Source: CAZTZY01 sp964617765
Lineage (GTDB): Bacteria > Pseudomonadota > Gammaproteobacteria > Pseudomonadales > DT-91
NCBI GenBank assembly: GCA_964617765.1
Contig: CAZTZY010000062.1
Location: forward strand, 1 to 19,799
Length of the DNA stretch: 19,799 nt
Direction: 5' to 3'
In this document: positions 14,301-19,799 of the stretch, one piece after another
How the letters are laid out: the number at the start of each line of letters is the position of its first letter
Position numbering within the stretch: the stretch's first letter is position 1
Program-made: the position numbers and the translations under genes
The notes under the pieces: model-generated
Database searches by the model: none
What the model was told of the DNA's origin: nothing
What the model saw: only the letters and a program-made list of their open reading frames with translations

Positions 14301-15587
14301 ATGTATAAAAAAGTCTGGCTGGCTTTCATTTTTTTCGGTCTTACATCAGGCACTCTTGCCAATGCCGAAGAAATACCTGCAACACCCGCAACAAACAGCT
14401 CTCTGCCATTAGATGACTTGCGTTTATTCAGCGAAGTATTCCATCAAATTCGCACTAACTATGTTACTGAGGTAACGGACCAACAACTACTTGAATACGC
14501 TATAAAGGGCATGTTAAGCAGCCTCGACCCGCATTCCGCGTATTTAAACAAAAATGATTTTTCCGAATTAAAGGATATAACCACTGGGGAATTTGGTGGC
14601 ATCGGCATTGAGATTATTATCGAGAATGGATTCATGAAAGTAGTTAGCCCTTTTGATGATACCCCTGCACAACGCGGTGGCATTAAATCCGGCGATATCA
14701 TTTTAAAGATTAATAATCAGGTGATTAAAGGGCTTTCAATCGACGAAGGCATTGAGATGATGCGTGGCGAAAAAGGCAGCGAAATATCTTTAACCATCAT
14801 GCATGCCAATGAAACAACGCCGTTTGAAATAAAGTTAGTTCGAGATATCATTAAAATCCAGAGTGTGAAAAGCAATATTCTGGAAAAACAGTGGGGTTAT
14901 TTACGTATTTCACAATTTCAGGCACAAACAGCAAATGATGTAAAAACCCATTTAACCAACATGTTAGATAAAACAACCCATCAATTGCAAGGTTTGATCA
15001 TTGACCTGCGCAACAATCCAGGCGGCTTGCTAAATGCTGCCGTCGAAATAAGTGACCTGTTTTTGAATGATGGATTAATTGTCTACACCAAAGGACGTAC
15101 TCCGGATAGCCAGGAATCCTATCGTGCCAAACCTGATGTCATGCTAAAAGACAAGCCGATTATTGTACTTATCAATAGCGGTTCAGCTTCTGCATCTGAA
15201 ATAGTTGCAGGGGCTTTGCAAGATCACAAACGTGCAGTGATTGCCGGCACCACCAGTTTTGGCAAAGGCTCGGTACAAGTCATTCTGGAATTACCCAATA
15301 ATCGAGGCATGAAACTCACCACAGCGCGTTATTACACACCTTTAGGCCGCTCGATACAGGCCGAAGGCATCAAGCCAGACATACTCATACAGAATGCCGA
15401 GTTACAAATGGAAAAAGAAAATTTCTCACAAATCAAGGAAGCAGATTTAAGCGGGCATCTTGAAAATAAAGATACAAAAACAGATAAGATCCCCGAATCT
15501 AACGATCCACTAATTGATGATTATCAACTCTATGAAGCACTCAATTTATTGAAAGCGATGAGCCTGGCGCAGCAAATACAAAAATAA
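14301..15587 (+). CDS. ctpA: C-terminal processing protease CtpA
   Basis: The protein is 429 residues. An N-terminal signal peptide (MYKKVWLAFIFFGLTSGTLANA) sends it to the periplasm. A PDZ domain follows (about 85-165; GGIGIEI, SPAQ-like DDTPAQRGGIKSGDIILKIN) and then the S41 tail-specific protease domain. The catalytic dyad is S297 (middle Ser of GSASASE) and K322 (SFGKGSVQ), spaced 25 residues apart as in E. coli Tsp. It trims C-termini of envelope proteins. The stop of envC is 14 nt upstream and an AAGGA ribosome site lies 6 nt before ATG 14301. The gpmI-envC-ctpA order is common in gammaproteobacteria. Confidence 0.94.
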   Translation: MYKKVWLAFIFFGLTSGTLANAEEIPATPATNSSLPLDDLRLFSEVFHQIRTNYVTEVTDQQLLEYAIKGMLSSLDPHSAYLNKNDFSELKDITTGEFGGIGIEIIIENGFMKVVSPFDDTPAQRGGIKSGDIILKINNQVIKGLSIDEGIEMMRGEKGSEISLTIMHANETTPFEIKLVRDIIKIQSVKSNILEKQWGYLRISQFQAQTANDVKTHLTNMLDKTTHQLQGLIIDLRNNPGGLLNAAVEISDLFLNDGLIVYTKGRTPDSQESYRAKPDVMLKDKPIIVLINSGSASASEIVAGALQDHKRAVIAGTTSFGKGSVQVILELPNNRGMKLTTARYYTPLGRSIQAEGIKPDILIQNAELQMEKENFSQIKEADLSGHLENKDTKTDKIPESNDPLIDDYQLYEALNLLKAMSLAQQIQK

Positions 15588-15599
15588 ATTTACTTTGCA

Positions 15600-15630
15600 T
15601 GCTGTATACCTCTCAAGGAGGTATACAGCA
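15600..15630. terminator. Strong hairpin between ctpA and the OMP gene
   Basis: TGCTGTATACCTC (15600-15612) pairs perfectly with GAGGTATACAGCA (15618-15630) around a 5-nt loop. It lies 12 nt after the ctpA stop and 3 nt before the end of the convergent OMP gene. Neither side has a T run, so it may stabilise 3' ends or act as a rho-dependent or weak terminator rather than a classical one. Confidence 0.6.
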
Positions 15631-15633
15631 ATA

Positions 15634-16254
15634 CTAGAATTGGTAATGCATGCCTATCGAAGTTCTGCTTGAAGTAGCTTCAATATCAGGCACAGGAAGA
15701 TAAAAGAACCCGGCAAAATAAGTATCTTCTGTAGGTTCAAATTCAAGATCGGAATAATCATAGCTCAATCGCAACAGTAAATGCTTCATGACGGATATCT
15801 GCATACCGGCACCTGCTGTCAAACCGTACCCACCCCAATAAAATTCATCATCAGACCACATAGGCACGTAATCATATATTTCGGAATAAGCTGCAATGGC
15901 AATACCACCTTTCACATAAAATGATAAACGCTGCCCTATGGGAATGTTCAGTTTCGGTGTAAACGCAATCTCGCTAAAGGATGAGTCATAACCTGAGTTG
16001 TCAGACAACTCGCCACTCTCAATGATAGCCAACTCCAAACCAAACAGCCGATTGAAATTATAACCACCATAAACACCGATATCGCCACTCTTGCCATCAA
16101 AATCGATTCCGGGAACATATTCAGCATCAAATTGCATATGACCTAAAGCACCTCCAACATACCAACCTGAATCTTCAAAATTTTCAGCCTCCGCCATAAC
16201 TGGCAAAGATATAAACAACAGCGCCAATAACCTGTGGAATCTTTTTATTTTCAT
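15634..16254 (-). CDS. Small outer-membrane beta-barrel protein
   Basis: The predicted protein is 206 residues. A signal peptide (MKIKRFHRLLALLFISLPVMAEA) is followed by about eight amphipathic beta strands of the OmpA/OmpW-like barrel type: SGWYVGGALGHMQF, IGVYGGYNFNRLFGLELAI, AFTPKLNIPIGQRLSFYVKGGIA, GLTAGAGMQISVMKHLLLRLSYDY, and a C-terminal GMHYQF ending in Phe. This fits the outer-membrane beta-barrel domain. The substrate or role is unknown. The frame opens at 16284, but ATG 16254 has an AGAGG ribosome site and begins the signal peptide. It may be transcribed from weak TTTTGC/TATAAA boxes at 16299-16327. It converges with ctpA. Confidence 0.75.
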   Translation of the reverse strand: MKIKRFHRLLALLFISLPVMAEAENFEDSGWYVGGALGHMQFDAEYVPGIDFDGKSGDIGVYGGYNFNRLFGLELAIIESGELSDNSGYDSSFSEIAFTPKLNIPIGQRLSFYVKGGIAIAAYSEIYDYVPMWSDDEFYWGGYGLTAGAGMQISVMKHLLLRLSYDYSDLEFEPTEDTYFAGFFYLPVPDIEATSSRTSIGMHYQF

Positions 16255-16398
16255 AAGCTGGATCCTCTTTTCTTGATTTTTCATTATTTACTTTAGAATT
16301 TATACGCAATTCACAACAAAAGCAAAAATTAAATTCATTTAATATCAACATGTTATGATGTATATATAAATTTTTTATTAATTTATTCGTGCAATCCC

Positions 16399-16426
16399 TT
16401 GAATATCATCAATCTATTTCTATAAT
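16399..16426 (+). promoter_or_regulatory. Sigma-70-like promoter for the DUF6316-like gene
   Basis: TTGAAT (16399-16404) and TATAAT (16421-16426) are separated by 16 nt; the -10 is perfect and the -35 matches 4 of 6. The gene ATG lies 42 nt after the -10. Confidence 0.65.
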
Positions 16427-16468
16427 AAATTCACATTACAACTGTTTAAGCTAGGCGGCCTGAATATT

Positions 16469-16693
16469 ATGAGCATTTATCGTGAAGGTGAATACGGGAC
16501 AGCTGCAATTCGTGGCCCGCGTTTTTTTCAAAAAGATGGAAGTGACTGGTATTTCAACACCCGTGAAGGCTTTGAGTTCGGGCCGTATGACACCTGTCTG
16601 GAGGCCCATCAAGGCCTAAAGGATTATCTGGAGTTCATCAGCCAGGCTGATACCAAGACACTGGAAAGTTTCTATAAGGCCAGCGCGGCTTAA
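16469..16693 (+). CDS. DUF6316-like small protein
   Basis: The protein is 74 residues with no signal peptide or membrane helix. The core RFFQKDGSDWYFNTREGFEFGPYDTCLEAHQGLKDYL carries the aromatic W-Y-F...R-E-G...G-P pattern that I associate with DUF6316, a small family common in Pseudomonas-like gammaproteobacteria; this naming rests on memory. No function is known. It has its own promoter and its own terminator, so it is a single-gene unit between an OMP gene and the his genes. Confidence 0.72.
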   Translation: MSIYREGEYGTAAIRGPRFFQKDGSDWYFNTREGFEFGPYDTCLEAHQGLKDYLEFISQADTKTLESFYKASAA

Positions 16694-16700
16694 CCCTCTT

Positions 16701-16763
16701 ATAACGGTGTAACTTGTTGTAGCACTCTCCCCGGTTTGTTAAGTTACGCCGTTATTTTATTTT
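16701..16763 (+). terminator. Terminator after the DUF6316-like gene
   Basis: ATAACGGTGTAACTT (16701-16715) pairs with AAGTTACGCCGTTAT (16741-16755) with one G-U, around a 25-nt loop, followed by TTTATTTT. It starts 7 nt after the stop codon. The large loop is unusual, but the stem and T-rich tail fit a plus-strand terminator. Confidence 0.65.
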
Positions 16764-16776
16764 CATCTGACCCGTA

Positions 16777-16798
16777 GAGACGTTGCATGCAACGTCTC
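16777..16798. repeat. 22-bp perfect palindrome downstream of hisF
   Basis: GAGACGTTGCA and TGCAACGTCTC join to make a perfect palindrome. CGTA (16773-16776) and TACG (16801-16804) extend it with a 2-nt bulge, and a further CGACGTCTCTA follows. It resembles the widespread GTAGAGACG...CGTCTC short palindromes. It lies 15 nt beyond the hisF stop, so it may also end or protect the his transcript. Confidence 0.65.
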
Positions 16799-16813
16799 CC
16801 TACGACGTCTCTA

Positions 16814-17587
16814 TCAAAACCTGACTTCAATACCGTGTTGCGCCATATAAGCCTTGGCTTGCGGAATGCTGTATTCACCAAAGTGAAAAATACTGGCGGC
16901 CAATACGGCGTCGGCCTTGCCCAAAAGAATACCATCCACGAGATGCTGCAAGTTACCAACGCCGCCAGAAGCAATCACCGGCACATTCACCGCCTCACTG
17001 ATTGCACGTGTTAGTTCCAGCGCAAAACCGACTTTAGTGCCATCCTGGTCCATACTGGTTAAAAGGATTTCACCGGCACCATACGCCGTCATCTTTTTAG
17101 CCCATTCAATCGCATCAATACCCGTCGCTTTCCTGCCACCATGGGTAAATATTTCCCAGCGCGAAGCTTCACCAGGTGCATTAACACGTTTGGCATCAAT
17201 GGCCACAACAATGCATTGTGAACCGAATTTTTCAGCGGCTTCCCGCACAAATTCCGGGTTATCGATCGCTGCAGTATTGATACCCACTTTATCGGCACCG
17301 GCATTCAACATACGACGAATGTCTTCTACCTTGCGAATGCCGCCACCCACTGTTAAGGGAATGAATATTTCGCTGGCGATTTTCTCTACCGTTTGCACCA
17401 TGGTGTCACGGCCTTCATGGCTGGCGGAAATATCGAGAAAGGTAATTTCGTCAGCGCCTTGTTCGTTATAACGCTTGGCGATTTCAACCGGGTCACCCGC
17501 ATCACGGATATCAAGGAATTGAACACCCTTTACCACACGGCCGTTATCGACATCCAGGCACGGAATGATGCGTTTAGCTAAAGGCAT
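16814..17587 (-). CDS. hisF: Imidazole glycerol phosphate synthase subunit HisF
   Basis: The protein is 257 residues, a (beta/alpha)8 barrel. The catalytic acids are D12 (IIPCLDVDNGRVVKG) and D131 (VVAIDAKR), with phosphate-binding loops LTVGGGIR and VIASGGVG. With HisH it turns PRFAR and ammonia into imidazole glycerol phosphate and AICAR. Its ATG shares one base with the hisA stop (TAATG), so the two are translationally coupled. It is the last his gene in this run. Confidence 0.97.
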   Translation of the reverse strand: MPLAKRIIPCLDVDNGRVVKGVQFLDIRDAGDPVEIAKRYNEQGADEITFLDISASHEGRDTMVQTVEKIASEIFIPLTVGGGIRKVEDIRRMLNAGADKVGINTAAIDNPEFVREAAEKFGSQCIVVAIDAKRVNAPGEASRWEIFTHGGRKATGIDAIEWAKKMTAYGAGEILLTSMDQDGTKVGFALELTRAISEAVNVPVIASGGVGNLQHLVDGILLGKADAVLAASIFHFGEYSIPQAKAYMAQHGIEVRF

Positions 17588-18321
17588 TATTTCGCTCCAT
17601 CACAGTAAGCCTGTGCTTCAGCAACATTTAACGTGCCTTCATAAATCGCACGACCAGTAATCGCACCAAGAATGCCCTTATGTGCCATTGCCTGCAGCTG
17701 TTTGATATCGTCCATATTGGTAATGCCACCAGAAGCAATCACAGGAATACTCGAAGCTTGCGCCATAGCAACAGTGGCTTCCACATTCACGCCCTGCATC
17801 ATGCCATCACGATCAATATCGGTGTAGACAATAGAACTCACACCATCCTGCTCAAAACGCTTGGCTAAATCCGTGGCTTTTACGGTAGACACCTCAGCCC
17901 AGCCATCAGTAGCTACCAGACCATTTTTGGCATCCAGGCCAACAATAATATGGCCGGGAAATGCCTTGCAGGCTTCAGCGACAAAGCCCGGTTCTTTCAC
18001 GGCCTTGGTACCGATAATCAAATATTTAACACCGGCCTTGATATAAGCCTCGATGGTTTTCAGATCACGGATACCGCCACCAATCTGGATAGGCAGATGC
18101 GGGTAGGCTTCAGCAATCGCCTTAACCACACCGCCATTCACCGGTTCACCGGCAAACGCACCGTTCAAGTCAACCAGATGCAAACGCCTTGCCCCGGCAT
18201 CAACCCAGCGCCCGGCCATAGCGACCGGATCATCGGAAAACACGGTTGAATCATCCATGCGGCCCTGGCGTAAACGTACGCACGCACCATCTTTTAAATC
18301 AATCGCAGGAATTATTAACAT
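17587..18321 (-). CDS. hisA: ProFAR isomerase HisA
   Basis: The protein is 244 residues, the HisA length, and a half-repeat (beta/alpha)8 barrel like HisF. D8 (IIPAIDLKDG) and D130 (IIVGLDAKNG) are the general acid/base positions, with IQIGGGIRD and VIASGGIT phosphate loops. It isomerises ProFAR to PRFAR, the substrate of HisF/HisH. It overlaps hisF by one base and follows hisH after 27 nt. Confidence 0.96.
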   Translation of the reverse strand: MLIIPAIDLKDGACVRLRQGRMDDSTVFSDDPVAMAGRWVDAGARRLHLVDLNGAFAGEPVNGGVVKAIAEAYPHLPIQIGGGIRDLKTIEAYIKAGVKYLIIGTKAVKEPGFVAEACKAFPGHIIVGLDAKNGLVATDGWAEVSTVKATDLAKRFEQDGVSSIVYTDIDRDGMMQGVNVEATVAMAQASSIPVIASGGITNMDDIKQLQAMAHKGILGAITGRAIYEGTLNVAEAQAYCDGAK

Positions 18322-18348
18322 AACACGTTCACTTAATGGTCTATTGAA

Positions 18349-18999
18349 TTACTGGCCATTCCATGCCAGGAAATTACGAATTAATTTGAGGCCCGCGGTA
18401 TGGCTTTTTTCCGGATGGAACTGCACCGCCACCACATTCTTGCGTGCCAGCATCGCGGCAAATGACACACCGTAATCACAACGGCCAATCACGTTCTCAT
18501 CAGCCAGGTCAACATAATAACTGTGCACAAAATAAAACCGCGTATCAGAAGCGATGCCATGCCATACAGCATGTTCAGCTACACGGGCTACGTTATTCCA
18601 GCCCATGTGCGGCACTTTAAGGTGATCTTTTTCAATCGCATCACCCTGAAACAGCTTCACCTGGCCATGGAATACATCGAGACAATCCACACCGCCATTT
18701 TCTTCGCTGTGTGTCATTAATGCCTGCATACCAACGCACACACCCAGCAAAGGCTGGCCTTGGGCAATCACTTTTTTCACCGTGCTATCGAGCTGCAAGC
18801 GGCGAATTTCAGCCATGCAATCACGAATGGCGCCGACACCGGGAAATATCACATGGTCTGCGGAAAGAATTTCTGCTTCATTGGCAGTGACTAACACTTT
18901 GACATTAGGCGCAACATGATTAACAGCCGATGCCACCGAATGTAAATTACCCATTCCGTAATCAATAATGGCCACTGTATTATTCAAGGGAATACTCAT
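18349..18999 (-). CDS. hisH: Imidazole glycerol phosphate synthase subunit HisH
   Basis: The protein is 216 residues, a class I glutamine amidotransferase. The nucleophile is C88 (GVCVGMQAL), with H195 and E197 in VQFHPEKS and an oxyanion region at FPGVGAI. It releases ammonia from glutamine and channels it to HisF. It lies between hisB and hisA in the usual order. A hairpin precedes it (19019-19062). Confidence 0.96.
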   Translation of the reverse strand: MSIPLNNTVAIIDYGMGNLHSVASAVNHVAPNVKVLVTANEAEILSADHVIFPGVGAIRDCMAEIRRLQLDSTVKKVIAQGQPLLGVCVGMQALMTHSEENGGVDCLDVFHGQVKLFQGDAIEKDHLKVPHMGWNNVARVAEHAVWHGIASDTRFYFVHSYYVDLADENVIGRCDYGVSFAAMLARKNVVAVQFHPEKSHTAGLKLIRNFLAWNGQ

Positions 19000-19018
19000 A
19001 GAAAACCAACTTTAAGAA

Positions 19019-19062
19019 AAATGTTTACCGGCTATTTAACGCGGATTCACCGGCAAACATTT
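19019..19062 (-). terminator. Terminator-like hairpin between hisB and hisH
   Basis: On the minus strand, AAATGTTTGCCGG and CCGGTAAACATTT form a 13-bp stem with one mismatch around an 18-nt loop, followed directly by TTCTT. It lies 6 nt after the hisB stop and 19 nt before the hisH start. It could partially terminate or protect the hisB 3' end, or be a degenerate repeat. Confidence 0.5.
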
Positions 19063-19068
19063 CAATAA

Positions 19069-19677
19069 TTACAAACAACCTTTAGTGGACGGCATTACAT
19101 TAGCGGCACGTTCATCTACCGTTAATGCCATGCGCAAGGCACGGCCAAACGCCTTGAAAATGGTTTCAATCTGGTGATGCGTATTGTGGCCTCGCAGGTT
19201 ATCTATATGCAGCGTCACACCGGCATGATTAACAAAGCCCTGGAAAAACTCGATAAACAGGTCAACATCAAAACCACCGACACTGCCACGGGTAAAATCA
19301 CAATGAAACTCCAGACCGGCACGGCCTGAAAAATCAATCACTACACGTGACAAAGCCTCATCGAGCGGCACATAGGCATGACCATAACGCAGGATGCCTT
19401 TTTTATCGCCCACCGCCTGTTTCACCGCCTGACCCAGCGTAATACCGATATCTTCCACCGTGTGGTGATCATCGATGTGTAAATCGCCCTTGGCGGTAAT
19501 ATCGATGTCAATCAAACCATGACGCGCGATCTGGTCCATCATATGCTCAAGAAAAGGCACACCGGTATCAAAACGCGCAACGCCGGTACCATCAAGATTG
19601 ATAGTGGCGGTAATTTGCGTTTCCAGGGTATCGCGGCTCACACTGGCTGTACGGGCAGCAGCTTTAGAATCAGTCAT
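19069..19677 (-). CDS. hisB: Imidazoleglycerol-phosphate dehydratase HisB
   Basis: The protein is 202 residues and carries only the dehydratase domain; the N-terminal histidinol-phosphatase domain of the enteric fused HisB is absent. Manganese-binding motifs are DIDDHHTVEDIG-like (IDDHHTVEDIGITLGQA) and NTHHQIETIFKAFGRAL, with FLEHMMDQIARHG at the start. It dehydrates imidazole glycerol phosphate to imidazole acetol phosphate. It is the first gene of the run and has its own promoter just upstream. Confidence 0.97.
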   Translation of the reverse strand: MTDSKAAARTASVSRDTLETQITATINLDGTGVARFDTGVPFLEHMMDQIARHGLIDIDITAKGDLHIDDHHTVEDIGITLGQAVKQAVGDKKGILRYGHAYVPLDEALSRVVIDFSGRAGLEFHCDFTRGSVGGFDVDLFIEFFQGFVNHAGVTLHIDNLRGHNTHHQIETIFKAFGRALRMALTVDERAANVMPSTKGCL

Positions 19678-19705
19678 GGCAAGAACTCATTTTTTCCAAA
19701 AAAAC

Positions 19706-19734
19706 ATTATAAGAGAATTTAGGCCAGTATCCAA
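19706..19734 (-). promoter_or_regulatory. Sigma-70-like promoter of hisBHAF
   Basis: On the minus strand, TATAAT (19711-19706) is preceded by TTGGAT (19734-19729) with an exact 17-nt spacer. The predicted start lies about 20 nt before the hisB ATG. No leader peptide or attenuator is visible upstream of hisB, so a His-rich attenuator of the enteric type is not supported. Confidence 0.7.
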
Positions 19735-19740
19735 AGCCAA

Positions 19741-19768
19741 TTGCACCCGCCTGCTTTCGCAGTACAAT
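19741..19768 (+). promoter_or_regulatory. Weak divergent promoter candidate
   Basis: TTGCAC (19741-19746) and TACAAT (19763-19768) are spaced by 16 nt on the plus strand; the -10 matches 5 of 6 and the -35 only 3 of 6. It would drive a gene beginning beyond the window. An open frame from ATG 19767 runs to the edge but is too short to judge. Confidence 0.3.
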
Positions 19769-19799
19769 GCGCCTGATACTGAATGAAGCACTTTCGGCG

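Noticed and set aside
19678..19799. His-rich leader peptide and attenuator upstream of hisB
   Set aside because: No His-codon-rich frame or leader hairpin is seen between the promoter at 19706-19734 and the hisB ATG.
1..19799. CRISPR array, transposase, integrase, prophage or tRNA gene
   Set aside because: No regularly spaced repeats, mobile-element proteins or cloverleaf sequences were recognised; the palindromes present are single or dispersed units.

Overview
The window looks like a chromosomal segment of a gammaproteobacterium of moderate GC. The evidence is gene order: yibN-grxC-secB divergent from gpmI-envC-ctpA, and a hisB-hisH-hisA-hisF run in which HisB is the dehydratase-only form (no fused phosphatase, unlike enterics). 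No rRNA, tRNA, transposase, integrase or CRISPR array is visible. The genus cannot be fixed from the sequence.

Layout. 1-468 has no convincing gene but holds a terminator-like hairpin and a near-consensus Fur box (434-454). 514-3013 (+) is a three-gene run: an outer-membrane porin, a periplasmic FMN-binding protein with a covalent-flavinylation motif, and a small two-helix PepSY-type membrane protein. It reads as an iron-repressed envelope redox/transport cassette. 3055-4945 (-) holds a cycloeucalenol cycloisomerase homologue and an extended SDR of the 3-beta-HSD/dihydroflavonol-reductase type. A TetR regulator (5210-5794, +) is divergent from them, and a 9-bp-arm inverted repeat lies just before it. 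5906-6112 (-) is a CspA-like cold-shock protein. 6405-7247 (+) is an S-formylglutathione hydrolase homologue whose nucleophile serine is glycine. 7250-8062 (-) is a CX5R protein phosphatase. 8257-9042 (+) is a full-length, eukaryote-like steroid 5-alpha-reductase, followed by trmL and a DUF1439-like exported protein.

From 10145 the region is housekeeping: secB, grxC and yibN on minus; gpmI, envC and ctpA on plus (phosphoglycerate mutase, amidase activator, C-terminal processing protease). Then come a small outer-membrane beta-barrel protein (-), a DUF6316-like small protein (+), and the his genes hisF, hisA, hisH, hisB (-, transcribed from hisB). A good sigma-70-like promoter precedes hisB at 19706-19734.

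Most worth a second look: (i) the Fur-box/porin/flavoprotein/PepSY cassette; (ii) three steroid-type enzymes (cycloisomerase homologue, SDR, 5-alpha-reductase) within about 6 kb, with no sterol cyclase in view; (iii) the apparently nucleophile-less S-formylglutathione hydrolase; and (iv) several exact palindromes or hairpins between genes (3888-3905, 5159-5185, 11422-11439, 15600-15630, 16777-16798, 19019-19062).
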